This document shows positions 34,026 to 43,552 of a stretch of DNA of 64,000 nt, in pieces; the first letter of the stretch is position 1, and every line of letters begins with the position of its first letter. The notes below the pieces were generated by a model, which saw nothing but the letters and a program-made list of their open reading frames with translations, did not search any database and was not told the DNA's origin. The translations under genes and the position numbers were made by a program. Location of the stretch: assembly GCF_000383095.1 (NCBI RefSeq), contig NZ_AORL01000019.1, positions 219,843 through 283,842 on the forward strand. Direction: 5' to 3'. This stretch comes from Sphingomonas sp. PR090111-T3T-6A (lineage in GTDB: Bacteria; Pseudomonadota; Alphaproteobacteria; Sphingomonadales; Sphingomonadaceae).

Positions 34026-36263
34026 TCAGGCAAAGTCGACAGCGACGACCTCATGCATCTCCAGTCGTGGCACTTGCACCACGATGCGGTCGCCGTCGCG
34101 CCGTGCCTCGACGTCGCGGCCGGCTTCCAGCAGGCGAACGCGCTTCGGACTGGCACCAGGCGGCAGTTGCAGCGCCACCTCGAACGGACCGGCAGGCAGA
34201 ATTTCCCGCATGAAGCCTTTCATCGCCATGGGATTGGTGAGGTTCACCAGATGCGCCGCCACGGATTTTTCCTGCCGCCAGTAACTGATGTCGACCATGC
34301 CCGCGCCGGAGACGGTCATTGGTTGCGGCTCGTTCGCGGCCCACAGCACAGCGTTGCGCAGCAGCGCGAAATGATCCTGGTTGGCGCATTCCCAGAAGGT
34401 CCGGTCGAGATCGAACGGGAAATAGACGACCCGGCCCTTACCAAAGGGTCTGGCATAGACCATCGGTATGTCGGTCTGCGCGATGGTGGGGAAGACATTC
34501 TCCATGGGCAGGTCGGGATAGCTCGGCACCAGCGTCAATGCCGGCTTGCCCAGTCCGGCGTGCGGCGTGACCGAGACGAGGCGCGTGCCCGCCATGATGC
34601 GCGGCGTGTCGTCGAAGCCGATCGTCATCGGGCCGGGTCCGTGCACCGTCATGTAGGAGTTCTGCACGCGCGGATCGACCTTGCCCGCGAAGTCGCAGCC
34701 GAACAGATCGGCGAGGGCGAAGTTCGTGCGACGCTTGCCCCACTCGTCGTAAAGCGAGGTTTCGTCGGTCGCGACGATCGCGCCGCCGCGGTTCACATAA
34801 TCGCGGATCTGCGCGCACTGCTTGTCGGAAAGCGCGGCGATGTTGGCCAGCACCAGCACCTTGTAGCGGCCGATATATTCGGGTTCGAGCTGCCGCTCGT
34901 CGGCGAAGCTGAAGGGAATGCGGGATTCGACCAGCGCCTGATAATAGCCGTTCGCCGCATCGTCCGCGCCGGTGTGCAGGGACTGGACGTCCTGCGGGCC
35001 GGCGCCGCCCGTGTCGGCCGGAGCGTTCGCGCGATAATAGGTGGAGGTCTGCGCCGACTGGAGCATGGCGACGCGCGCCAGATTCTCCGTGTTGCGGAAA
35101 TAATCCTCATTCTCCGCGTGCCAGACATAGGCCTTCTCGACCGCCGGCACCCAGCGCTTGTCGAACACCTCCGCCTTGAACTTGGTCATCCAGGGGCGGA
35201 AGCCCTGCGCCAGCCCGTCGTGCAGATAGGCGCTGATCTCCGGGTTGGACTGCACCGAATCCATCCAGCGATAGGGCGTGGACGTCTCGCCCACCGCGAA
35301 GATGCCGCTCATCGGCCTGTCCTGCATCAGGCAGTAGGTTTCCTTGGCGCTGCGCCCGTTGAGCCACGCGGCGTTCTGCCCGCTGCGCCCCTGCCGATCG
35401 GCATAGATGGAGCGGATCGTCTGGCGCAGCCGCTTGGGGTCCAGCCGGCCCCAGCTTCCCGGCGTGAAGAAGGCCTGCGGATTGACCGCGCTGACCGTAT
35501 CGCCCCAGAGCTTGAGCTGCGCGTAGCGTTTCTCGTCGTCCCAGACGAGATAGGCGCGCACCACCCTATCCTGCGGGTCGGCGAGCGAGCGCGGGATGTC
35601 GAAGCCGCTGGCGCGCCTGAAATCCGCCTTGCAGACGTCGCAGTGGCAGATGCCGGCGCTGCCCGCCCAGCGATTGCCGAAGATCGCATCGACCGGATAG
35701 GTGCTGACGATCTCCTTCAGGATCTGCGGCATCCATTCGAACGTCACCGGGCCGTTGGGACAGGTGAGGTAAAGCTCCGGGTCGGTCGGGTGTCGCTTGG
35801 GCTGGCCGTCGGCGCTGCGCGCCACCCATTCCGGGTGAGCGGCCAGCGCATCGGCCCGCATGGCGTGCGGATCGACGCGCCCCAGCACCCGGATGCCCAT
35901 TTCCTTACAGGAACGAGCGAGGTCGCCGAACATGTCGCCCGAGCCGAGATAGGGGCTGCGATGATGATAGGGCACCTTGGTCGGATAGAAGGCGGTCACG
36001 CCGCCGGCGCTGAGGCACACCCCCTGCGTCCGCGTGCGGCGCAGGAAATCGATCCAGAACTGCTTGTCGTAGCGGGCCGGATCATCCTCCGTCGCGCAGA
36101 TCTGCACCCAGCGCATCGGGCCCCATTCCCAGCCCTTGCCCGATGGCGGCGCGGTCCTGGCCGCGGCACCCGCCGCCGTCAGCGGCAGCCCGGCGGCGAG
36201 GCCGGCCGCCGCCATGCCCGCCATCATCTCACGCCGGCTCGGCGCCATGTGGTTCTCGGTCAT
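34026..36263 (-). CDS. Tat-exported putative glycoside hydrolase (GH42-like architecture)
   Basis: 745 residues. The leader (SRREMMAGMAAAGLAAGLPLTAAG) is a Tat signal. Residues about 45-360 look like a TIM-barrel of the GHL6/alpha-amylase-like hypothetical glycosidase type (GVCLSAGGVTAFYPTKVPYHHRSPYL, RVLGRVDPHAMR, HPEWVARSADGQPKRHP, YPVDAIFGNRW). Residues about 420-640 match a beta-galactosidase trimerisation (glutamine-amidotransferase-like) domain: GRYKVLVLANIAALSDKQCAQIRDYVNRGGAIVATDETS. CHCDVC may bind metal. GGGGAGGACAGAGGGC precedes the ATG at 36263. It sits between the TonB receptor and the glycerate pathway genes. The catalytic residues cannot be named with confidence. Confidence 0.75.
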   Translation of the reverse strand: MTENHMAPSRREMMAGMAAAGLAAGLPLTAAGAAARTAPPSGKGWEWGPMRWVQICATEDDPARYDKQFWIDFLRRTRTQGVCLSAGGVTAFYPTKVPYHHRSPYLGSGDMFGDLARSCKEMGIRVLGRVDPHAMRADALAAHPEWVARSADGQPKRHPTDPELYLTCPNGPVTFEWMPQILKEIVSTYPVDAIFGNRWAGSAGICHCDVCKADFRRASGFDIPRSLADPQDRVVRAYLVWDDEKRYAQLKLWGDTVSAVNPQAFFTPGSWGRLDPKRLRQTIRSIYADRQGRSGQNAAWLNGRSAKETYCLMQDRPMSGIFAVGETSTPYRWMDSVQSNPEISAYLHDGLAQGFRPWMTKFKAEVFDKRWVPAVEKAYVWHAENEDYFRNTENLARVAMLQSAQTSTYYRANAPADTGGAGPQDVQSLHTGADDAANGYYQALVESRIPFSFADERQLEPEYIGRYKVLVLANIAALSDKQCAQIRDYVNRGGAIVATDETSLYDEWGKRRTNFALADLFGCDFAGKVDPRVQNSYMTVHGPGPMTIGFDDTPRIMAGTRLVSVTPHAGLGKPALTLVPSYPDLPMENVFPTIAQTDIPMVYARPFGKGRVVYFPFDLDRTFWECANQDHFALLRNAVLWAANEPQPMTVSGAGMVDISYWRQEKSVAAHLVNLTNPMAMKGFMREILPAGPFEVALQLPPGASPKRVRLLEAGRDVEARRDGDRIVVQVPRLEMHEVVAVDFA

Positions 36264-36292
36264 GCCCTCTGTCCTCCCCTGCTGTTCGCGCA

Positions 36293-39082
36293 TCACCAGC
36301 GGATCCGCGCGCCGACGCCGAAATCGCGGCCGACGAGATCGTAGAAGCTCGATGCCGATGCGGCGCCGGCACGGACGATGGTGTTCTCGGCCAGCAAGGG
36401 CGGGTCCTTGTCGAACAGGTTTTCGATCTTGGCGTAGATCTGGAAATGCTCGTTGATGCGGTACTCCGCCGACAGGTCGACGTAGAAAATGCCCTTGTAG
36501 TGATCCTTGTTGAGATCGAGCGGACCATAAGTATTGTCGTAATTGCCGCCGCCCACATAGTTGCCCAGGATGCGGAAGAGCGCCGGACCCTTCTCGAAGA
36601 TCAGGGTGGTGGCCGAACGCCACTTGGGCACGGCATTGGTGCCGGTCAGCTGGCCGGCCGTGTCGACGGTGACGCCGTTCGAGACGGTGATGAGGTGGGC
36701 GACATAGGTCGCGACCTCCGAGAGGCTCAGATCCGCGCCGATCCCGTCGAGCGGGATATGATAGGACGCCGCCATATCGAGGCCGCGGGTCTTGAGAACC
36801 TGCGCGTTGAAGGTGGTCGTCTGCACCTGCGTGATCGTGCCCGCCCCGTTGCGCGTGACCGCCGAGCAGAATTCCGATGCACCGGCCGCGCAACGATCGA
36901 GCACTTCCTGCGCTCCCAGCGTGGTGATCGCGCCATCCAGCTTGATGTCGAAATAATCGACGGACGCCTGGAAGTTGGGAATGAAGCTCGGCTGGAGCAC
37001 CACGCCGACGGTGAAGGTGTGCGCCACCTCCGGCTTCAGGTCCCGGTTGCCGCCCGAACTGGTCGCTACGACGACGGACTGGTTGTTGGTTCGGTCGATG
37101 ACGGCCGTGCCCTGTCGGATGGTGGTGGCGGCGAACAGTTCGTTGATCGTCGGTGCGCGGAAATCGCGTGAATAACTGCTGCGGAAGCGGATCGAGTCAT
37201 TCACGGCCCAGGTGCCGCCGACCTTCCACACCCCTGTGCTGCCGCTGGTGCTGTAGTCCACATAACGGCCGGCCAGATCGAGCTGGACCTTCTTGGCGAA
37301 CGGCAGGTCCCTGAGCAGCGGAACGCCCATCTCGAGATAGACTTCCTTGACAGTGACGGCCCCGTGATAGGGCGCGGAACTCGCCTGCCGCCAACCGTTG
37401 ATGGCGGAAATCGGGTCCGAGTTGAGGTGCACCGTCTCCCGCCGGGCCTCGGCGCCCACGGCTGTTGCCACGGGGCCGGCCCAGGTCTCGAAGAGATTGC
37501 CCTTGGCGTTCAGGTTGCCGTCGATCTGCGTCGAGATCGCGCGGATGAACGAGGTGCCGGTGACATAGGCGGCCGCCTCAGGCGAGACGCTGTTCAGGCC
37601 GAAGGGGTTGGCCGCCACGCAGCCATTGTTCGGATTGGTCAGCGTCGACCGGCAGATCGGCGTCCCGCCCGGACCGATCACCGAGTCGAGCGCGTTCGTC
37701 CAATTGGCGTTGATGCGGTTGTTGAGGCTGACATTGCTATATTTGGCCCAGGTGTAATTGACGTTTCCATCCCACGACCAGTCGCCGAACAGCCCGCCCT
37801 TCAATCCGCCGGATGTGCGGATGTAGGTGTCGGTCGTCGTGTTGTCGTCTATGCCGGTTTCCTGATTGAGCCGGCCCATGTTGAACGATTTGATATTGTT
37901 GGCGACCATGATGTCGCGGATATTGGCGGGCAGGAAGGCATTGTCCTGCTGGATGACGATGTCGCCGTTGTTGTAATTATAGTTGTTGGTCTGGTGTTGC
38001 TTGGTGCGGGCCGCCAGCACGTCCAGATGGCCTTGCAGGGCGGGCGAGAAATCATAGGTCGCCCGCGAATAGCCGTTGATCCGCTGGGTGGAGGGCTGGA
38101 GCACGGCGAAATCCGGTTGCAGCTCCAGCCCTTCGCCGCCCTGCATCCACACGGAGCTGGCGTTGGTGCCCTGGACGAACTGGCTCTGCGCGCCGTTGAC
38201 GCCGAACTGGATGTTCTTGAGCGGGCCGTTGCTGGTGATGACGCCGCCATAGGTCATCGACGACAACCGGACATCCGGCACGATCAGCTGGCGAAATTGG
38301 CCGTTGGTGGGCGTGTAGGCAGAGTTCGGGATCAGCGTGATGCCTTTGGACCCCCAGGCCCGGTTGCCCTGATAAAGAATGTCCGGTTGATCGAAATAAG
38401 AGCCGGCAATCACGAAGTGGCCTTTGTCGCCGGCGAAACGCGTTCCCCAGGCGGCGTTGACGGTATAGTTCTGCGCATCGCCGTGCTGCGAGATGTTGTT
38501 CTGACCGTCTACCTTCAGGCCGGTGAGATTGCCGTCCAGGAAGACGTTGACCACGCCGCTGACCGCGTTGGAGCCATAGACCGAGGACGCGCCGCCGGTC
38601 ACGATCTCCATGCGCTGAATCAGCGGCGCCGGCAGCAGGTTGACGTCGAAGCCGCCCGTCGGGCTCGAATTCATCACCCTCTGGCCGTCGATCAGCACCA
38701 GCGTGCGGGTCGCGCCGAGCGAGCGGAGATCGAAGGTCGCGGTGCCGACGTCCGTCGCCGAGCCATTGTTCCGGTTGGGCCGCAGGGAAGGCAGGTCGCG
38801 CAGCAGGTCGATCACCGTCGGCGCGGCCTTGGCCTCAAGCTGCTTCTGGCTGATCGCGGTGACGGGCGTCGGCGTCTCGAACGGCGATCGGGCGATCCGG
38901 CTGCCGGTGATGACGATCTCCTGGCTGGCCGGTTGACCGCCGCCTGCCGGGGCGGCTTGAACCAGGGCCGGCGGCGGAGGTGAAGCGCCTGCTGCAGCCG
39001 TGATCTGGGCCATGGCGGGTGTGGTGAACGCGACGATGCTGATGCCGGCCAGAAGCCCGGCCAAACGATGGGCCTTCTCCAT
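36293..39082 (-). CDS. TonB-dependent outer-membrane receptor
   Basis: 929 residues. A signal peptide ends near PAMAQ; the TonB-box-like SQEIVITGSRIARSPFE is followed by a plug (VIDLLRDLPSLRPNRNN, QRMEIVTGGASSVYGSNAVSGVVNVFLD). The barrel ends in DLVGRDFGVGARIRW with the required aromatic terminus. The start at 39082 is preceded by GGGGAGAG. It is the first gene of the operon that runs through the glycosidase to the glycerate genes, so it probably imports that hydrolase's substrate or product. It is divergent from a GntR regulator with a 192-bp gap. Confidence 0.93.
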   Translation of the reverse strand: MEKAHRLAGLLAGISIVAFTTPAMAQITAAAGASPPPPALVQAAPAGGGQPASQEIVITGSRIARSPFETPTPVTAISQKQLEAKAAPTVIDLLRDLPSLRPNRNNGSATDVGTATFDLRSLGATRTLVLIDGQRVMNSSPTGGFDVNLLPAPLIQRMEIVTGGASSVYGSNAVSGVVNVFLDGNLTGLKVDGQNNISQHGDAQNYTVNAAWGTRFAGDKGHFVIAGSYFDQPDILYQGNRAWGSKGITLIPNSAYTPTNGQFRQLIVPDVRLSSMTYGGVITSNGPLKNIQFGVNGAQSQFVQGTNASSVWMQGGEGLELQPDFAVLQPSTQRINGYSRATYDFSPALQGHLDVLAARTKQHQTNNYNYNNGDIVIQQDNAFLPANIRDIMVANNIKSFNMGRLNQETGIDDNTTTDTYIRTSGGLKGGLFGDWSWDGNVNYTWAKYSNVSLNNRINANWTNALDSVIGPGGTPICRSTLTNPNNGCVAANPFGLNSVSPEAAAYVTGTSFIRAISTQIDGNLNAKGNLFETWAGPVATAVGAEARRETVHLNSDPISAINGWRQASSAPYHGAVTVKEVYLEMGVPLLRDLPFAKKVQLDLAGRYVDYSTSGSTGVWKVGGTWAVNDSIRFRSSYSRDFRAPTINELFAATTIRQGTAVIDRTNNQSVVVATSSGGNRDLKPEVAHTFTVGVVLQPSFIPNFQASVDYFDIKLDGAITTLGAQEVLDRCAAGASEFCSAVTRNGAGTITQVQTTTFNAQVLKTRGLDMAASYHIPLDGIGADLSLSEVATYVAHLITVSNGVTVDTAGQLTGTNAVPKWRSATTLIFEKGPALFRILGNYVGGGNYDNTYGPLDLNKDHYKGIFYVDLSAEYRINEHFQIYAKIENLFDKDPPLLAENTIVRAGAASASSFYDLVGRDFGVGARIRW

Positions 39083-39172
39083 CTCTCTCCCCTTTGCAGT
39101 ACGACGTACCGCTCCCCGAGTGCTGCCGAGCACCGGCTCACATTTTTGGCTTTCGACGATTGGCTAACATTT

Positions 39173-39211
39173 ATGACCGAGAGTCGCAATGGGCAAAAAT
39201 GATGACCGAGA
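39173..39211. repeat. Direct repeat ATGACCGAGA in a divergent promoter region
   Basis: ATGACCGAGA occurs at 39173-39182 and 39202-39211, 29 bp apart, between the TonB receptor and the GntR gene. It may be a regulator site, but the repeat is short and could be chance. Confidence 0.35.
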
Positions 39212-39274
39212 TTGACCGGGTTTCAGCGAAATGAGAGATGCTGATGCGTGGGAAAACATGAGGTTCGAGAAGAC

Positions 39275-40063
39275 ATGTCGTCGATCAGGCCGGCCAAGCT
39301 GGCGGATGCAATTGCCGAGCATATCCAGCAACTGATCCTGGAGGGCGCCCTCCAGCCGGGCGAGCGCTTACTGTCGGAGCGGGAGCTGTCCGCGAAGCTC
39401 GACGTCTCGCGCCCTTCGCTGCGCGATGCCCTCGACAAGCTCGTCGGCCTCGGGATGCTGACGACGGACGCCAGCGGCGCCTCCTATGTCAGCGAATCGA
39501 TCGGCAAGTCGCTTCGCGACCCGCTGGTGCTGCTGATGGACGATCCGGAAGCGCGGCTCGACTGTATGGAGTTTCGCCTGGTGGTCGAGGCCGCCGCCGC
39601 CGCCTATGCTGCTGAAAGAGCATCGGAAATTGACCGCGATACGATCGTGGAGCGGTACGAGTCGATGATCGCCGCGCATGAGAAGCATGATGTCGACGAG
39701 ATCGCGCGGGCCGACGCCGAGTTTCACTTCGCCATCTACGAGGCGAGTCACAATCTGATGATGCTCCACTTCATGCGGAGCCTCGAGAGCCTGTTGCGGT
39801 CGAACGTCTATCTCAACCGCAAGAATCTGTTCGAGCACCGCACGGAGGGCGATTCCCAAATCGCAGAGCATCGCGCGATCTTCGATGCGATCATGGCGCG
39901 CGACCCGGAGGCTGCGCGCGCCGCTGCACAGGCGCACATGATCTCCACGATACGGACGCAGCGCGCCATCCATGAGGCGGAGCGCCGTCGTGAGGCTTCG
40001 ATTCGGCGACTGGCCCGCAACGATCTGGTGGCTCCGCGAACCAGAAAGGCCCGAAAAGCCTGA
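39275..40063 (+). CDS. GntR-family regulator with FCD domain (FadR/LldR-like)
   Basis: 262 residues. The winged helix-turn-helix spans about residues 8-75 (LADAIAEHIQQLILEGALQPGERLLSERELSAKLDVSRPSLRDAL). The C-terminal FCD domain has the metal ligands in ADAEFHFAIYEASHN and EHRAIFDAIMARD. FCD regulators usually sense small hydroxy- or oxo-acids such as lactate, glycolate, gluconate or glucarate. It is flanked by the TonB-receptor operon and a LctP-type permease, both plausible targets. The chosen ATG at 39275 precedes the conserved region; a GTG at 39248 is possible. Confidence 0.88.
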   Translation: MSSIRPAKLADAIAEHIQQLILEGALQPGERLLSERELSAKLDVSRPSLRDALDKLVGLGMLTTDASGASYVSESIGKSLRDPLVLLMDDPEARLDCMEFRLVVEAAAAAYAAERASEIDRDTIVERYESMIAAHEKHDVDEIARADAEFHFAIYEASHNLMMLHFMRSLESLLRSNVYLNRKNLFEHRTEGDSQIAEHRAIFDAIMARDPEAARAAAQAHMISTIRTQRAIHEAERRREASIRRLARNDLVAPRTRKARKA

Positions 40064-40128
40064 TCCCGGCGCCGATCGGAGGCCTCTTTCCCCGGTTCTC
40101 ATAAGGTCCGCGAATTTTACCGGTTGAT

Positions 40129-40143
40129 TGGACCGGCGGTCCA
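40129..40143. promoter_or_regulatory. GntR/FadR-type operator TGGACC-GGC-GGTCCA
   Basis: A perfect 15-bp palindrome (6-bp arms, 3-bp centre) sits 68 bp upstream of the permease gene and 65 bp downstream of the GntR gene. FadR-subfamily GntR operators often take the form TGGTnnnACCA or similar, so this is the best candidate site for the adjacent regulator. Confidence 0.65.
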
Positions 40144-40211
40144 GAATATCGATTGGTAAGAAAAAATGACCGCAGTCGGCATGCGCGGGCTGTGCACCGG
40201 GGAGGTGCCGA

Positions 40212-41819
40212 ATGTTTCATCAACTCGTCGAACCCGTCAGCGGCAGCCTTGCGCTCTCTTTTCTGGTGGCTGCGGTTCCTATCGCGATCGTGCTCATATT
40301 GTTGGGTGTCCTGCGGCGGCCGGCCTGGCAGGCTTCGGCCGGAGGATTGATCGTGGCGCTGGTGCTGGCGGTGACGGTCTGGAAACTGCCCCTCCGTCTC
40401 GGACTGGACAGCATCGCAGCCGGCGCCACGTTCGCCCTGTGGCCTGTCATGTGGATCGTCTTCAACGCGCTGGTGCTCTACAATGTGGCCGTGAAATCCG
40501 GATGCTTCGATGCATTCAGGAACTGGCTGGTCGTGCATCTCCCCAATGACCGCCGCGTCGTCCTGGTGGTGATCGGTTTCTCCTTCGGCTGCCTTCTGGA
40601 AGGGGTGGCCGGTTTCGGCACGCCGATAGCGATTACCAGCGCCCTGCTGATCGGACTCGGCTTTCCGGCGATCGAGGCTCTGGTCTTCACGCTCATCTTC
40701 AACACGGCGCCCGTTGCCTTCGGCGCGCTGGGCGCACCGGTGACGACGCTCGCGGCCGTCACCCAGCTTCCGGACCAGATGCTGGGGGCGATGATCGGTC
40801 GACAACTGCCCGTCATTGCGCTGCTTCTGCCCTTCTATGTGATCGTCGCTTATGGGGGGCTACGCGCGCTGCGCGGTGTGTGGCCGGTGCTGCTGGTGGC
40901 AGGAGGATCGTTCGGCATCGCCCAGTTCCTGTCCGCCAACTATCTCGGCTATGCCCTGACCGACGTGCTGTCCTCCCTGATCTCGCTGGCCGTCACGCTG
41001 GGGTTCGTGCGGATATGGCGGATGACTCCCGATCCGGCTTTCGCGCTCGCCATTCCTCCCCAGACGGTTGCAACCCGGGCGAACGGGGTGGGGACGTGGC
41101 GGGGCTGGACGCCCTGGTTGGTATTGTCCGTCACCGTCATCGTCTGGCTCCATCTGAAGCTGCCGCTCCTGGGGCAGGTGCAGGTGGAATGGCCTGGGCT
41201 ACACAACGCGGTGTTCATCACCACTTATGGAAAGCCCTATGCCGCGGTCTGGTCCTTCCAGCCGCTCGCCGCGGGCACCGCCATATTGCTTGCCTCGGCC
41301 ATCACCTGTCTTCTGGTCGGGCTGGGCGCGGCGGAGTTCGGGCAGGCGATGTTACGGTCGTTCCGACAGGTGAGGCTGCCGGCCATCACCACCATGCTGA
41401 TCGTCGGACTCGCCTATCTTATGAACTATTCGGGCATGGCCTACACGCTGGGCGTGGGGATCGCGTCGGTGGGGGCGCTGTTCCCGCTGGTTTCGGCTTT
41501 TCTGGGGTGGCTGGCGGTGTTCCTGTCGGGCAGCGACACCTCCGGCAACGCCTTGTTCGGCAATTTGCAGGTGGTTGCCGCGCGGCAGCTCGACCTCAGT
41601 CCGATCCTCATGGCGGCGACCAACTCCTCCGGCGGCGTGATGGGCAAGATGGTCTCGCCGCAGAATATCTGTACGGGAACCGTCGTCACCGATCTGAGCG
41701 GCAGGGAAGGGGAAGTCCTGGCGCGGACCTTCAAGCACAGCATTGCACTGACATTGCTGCTGGGTCTGCTGGTGCTGCTCCAGCAATATCTGTTCCCCGC
41801 GATCATCCCCCACCCGTGA
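40212..41819 (+). CDS. L-lactate/glycolate permease family (LctP) transporter
   Basis: 535 residues with about 13 predicted helices. Diagnostic LctP segments are KSGCFDAFRNWLVVHLPNDRRVVLVVIGFSFGCLLEGVAGFGTPIAI, FNTAPVAFGALGAPVTTLAAVTQLPDQMLGAMIGRQLPVIALLLPFY, and SGSDTSGNALFGNLQVVAARQL. Family members are proton symporters for lactate, glycolate or related 2-hydroxy acids. GGGGAGGTGCCGA precedes the ATG. With glycerate-pathway genes across the regulator, glycolate, glycerate or hydroxypyruvate uptake is a better guess than lactate, since no lactate dehydrogenase gene is near. Confidence 0.9.
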   Translation: MFHQLVEPVSGSLALSFLVAAVPIAIVLILLGVLRRPAWQASAGGLIVALVLAVTVWKLPLRLGLDSIAAGATFALWPVMWIVFNALVLYNVAVKSGCFDAFRNWLVVHLPNDRRVVLVVIGFSFGCLLEGVAGFGTPIAITSALLIGLGFPAIEALVFTLIFNTAPVAFGALGAPVTTLAAVTQLPDQMLGAMIGRQLPVIALLLPFYVIVAYGGLRALRGVWPVLLVAGGSFGIAQFLSANYLGYALTDVLSSLISLAVTLGFVRIWRMTPDPAFALAIPPQTVATRANGVGTWRGWTPWLVLSVTVIVWLHLKLPLLGQVQVEWPGLHNAVFITTYGKPYAAVWSFQPLAAGTAILLASAITCLLVGLGAAEFGQAMLRSFRQVRLPAITTMLIVGLAYLMNYSGMAYTLGVGIASVGALFPLVSAFLGWLAVFLSGSDTSGNALFGNLQVVAARQLDLSPILMAATNSSGGVMGKMVSPQNICTGTVVTDLSGREGEVLARTFKHSIALTLLLGLLVLLQQYLFPAIIPHP

Positions 41820-41973
41820 CAGAGCCGCTTATGGATGGCGGGCGGAGGCGGAATCATCGGTGTGGCTTGGTCATGCGCAGAGAAATGCAGGGGCCGCGCG
41901 ATCGGAGGCATCGGATGTCCATGCCGGTTCTGGCTGTTGTGATCGAGGAAAGCCGCAAGCCGCGCGCCGCTTG

Positions 41974-41998
41974 GGAACGACGAATGCCACGGCGAGTT
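41974..41998 (+). promoter_or_regulatory. EcfG-like promoter upstream of the KaiC-like operon
   Basis: GGAAC at 41974-41978, 16 nt, then AGTT at 41995-41998 (the EcfG -10 is CGTT, or GTT after 17 nt). It is 72 bp upstream of the KaiC-like start in an otherwise empty 250-bp gap. One mismatch to consensus. Confidence 0.45.
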
Positions 41999-42070
41999 GG
42001 TGTTCCGGGAGCGAAGCATATCGTCCGGTGAGGCTGAGACCATCCGCTCCATTCCGGGATGGAGACGAGG

Positions 42071-43552
42071 ATGGCGGGAGGAGAAGCGGTCGGCACCGGT
42101 GTGGCGGGGCTCGACGATATCATGACCGGCGGCTTCGAGAATGGCCGCGTCTTTCTTCTCGAAGGCCATCCCGGCACCGGCAAGACGACGATCGCGCTCC
42201 AGTTTCTGTTGGCGGGCGCGGAAGCCGGGGAGACCGGGCTCTATATCACGCTGTCGGAGACGGAAGACGAGTTGCGGGCCAGCGCGCGGTCGCATGGCTG
42301 GTCGCTGGAAGGAGTCGACCTCTACGAGCTGGCGCCGCCGGAGAGCATTCTCGACGAAGGGCAGCAGCAGAGCCTGCTCTATTCCTCCGATCTGGAACTC
42401 GGCGAGACGACCAGGCGCATCTTCGAGGCGTTCGAGCGGATAGCGCCGAGGCGCGTCGTGCTCGACAGCCTGTCGGAGATCCGGCTGCTTGCGCAGGGCT
42501 CCTTGCGTTATCGACGCCAGATTCTGGCGCTCAAGCATTATTTCGCAGGACGTGGCGCGACCGTGCTTCTGCTCGACGACCTCACCACCGACCATGCCGA
42601 CAAGACCGTGCACAGCATCGCGCATGGCGTCCTCATGCTGGAGGAATTGTCCCGCGATTACGGTGCCGAGCGGCGCCGGCTGCGTATCACCAAATATCGC
42701 GGGCGCAAATATCGCGGCGGCTATCACGATTTCGTGATCGAGACCGGCGGCGTCCATGCTTTCCCCCGCCTGATCGCCGCGGAGCACGAGACGGGCTTTG
42801 AGCGCCATCCTATCTCGACGGCCATTCCCGCACTCGACGCCCTGCTCGGCGGAGGGGTCGACCGTGGCTCCAGCGTCCTCATTCTTGGACCTGCGGGGAC
42901 AGGCAAATCGTTGCTGGCGCTCACGTTCGTGGCGGCGGCGGTGGCGAAGGGCGAAACAGCGGCGATGTTCGTGTTCGACGAGGAGCTGGACCTTCTCATC
43001 AATCGCGCGCGCGGGCTCGGCATCGACATGCAGGCGATGGTGGATGCCGGGATGCTGGTGATCGAGCAGGTGGACGCCGCCCAATTGTCGCCGGGCGAAC
43101 TGTCCGAACGGGTGCGGCGCTCCGTCGAGCAGCGGAACGCGCAGACGGTGGTGATCGACAGCCTCAATGGATACCAGACGGCGATGCCCCAGGAGAATGC
43201 GCTGGTGCTCCACATGCACGAGCTTCTCCAATATCTGAACCGGCAGGGTGCCACGACCTTCCTGACCGTCGCCCAGCACGGCCTTTTCGGCGATATGAAG
43301 TCACCGGTCGATGTCACCTATCTCGCCGATACCGTGATCCTGCTGCGCTATTTCGAGGCCCAGGGGCGGGTACGCCGGGCGATATCGATCGTGAAGAAGC
43401 GCACCGGTTCTCATGAGGACACGATCCGCGAATATCGCATCGGCTCGGAGGGGATCATCCTCGGCGAGCCGCTCACCGCATTCCAGGGCGTGCTGCGCGG
43501 CGTGCCCGCGCTGGTCGGCGACGTTCCGAAGCTGCTCGAGGACCCGCGTTGA
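42071..43552 (+). CDS. KaiC-like circadian-clock-family ATPase, double domain
   Basis: 493 residues with two RecA-like KaiC domains. Domain 1 has TGVAGLDDIMTGGFENGRVFLLEGHPGTGKTT (Walker A) and VVLDSLSE (Walker B). Domain 2 starts ISTAIPALDALLGGGVDRGSSVLILGPAGTGKS, with VVIDSLNG. The start at 42071 has GGAG six nt before it; an ATG four codons upstream does not. KaiA and KaiB are absent, so this is a non-circadian KaiC homologue as in many heterotrophs, where they are often paired with histidine kinases. It overlaps the kinase gene by four bases (TTGA). Confidence 0.9.
   Translation: MAGGEAVGTGVAGLDDIMTGGFENGRVFLLEGHPGTGKTTIALQFLLAGAEAGETGLYITLSETEDELRASARSHGWSLEGVDLYELAPPESILDEGQQQSLLYSSDLELGETTRRIFEAFERIAPRRVVLDSLSEIRLLAQGSLRYRRQILALKHYFAGRGATVLLLDDLTTDHADKTVHSIAHGVLMLEELSRDYGAERRRLRITKYRGRKYRGGYHDFVIETGGVHAFPRLIAAEHETGFERHPISTAIPALDALLGGGVDRGSSVLILGPAGTGKSLLALTFVAAAVAKGETAAMFVFDEELDLLINRARGLGIDMQAMVDAGMLVIEQVDAAQLSPGELSERVRRSVEQRNAQTVVIDSLNGYQTAMPQENALVLHMHELLQYLNRQGATTFLTVAQHGLFGDMKSPVDVTYLADTVILLRYFEAQGRVRRAISIVKKRTGSHEDTIREYRIGSEGIILGEPLTAFQGVLRGVPALVGDVPKLLEDPR

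Noticed and set aside
42071..43552. A true circadian oscillator
   Set aside because: KaiA and KaiB genes are absent, so the KaiC homologue more likely serves another signalling role.
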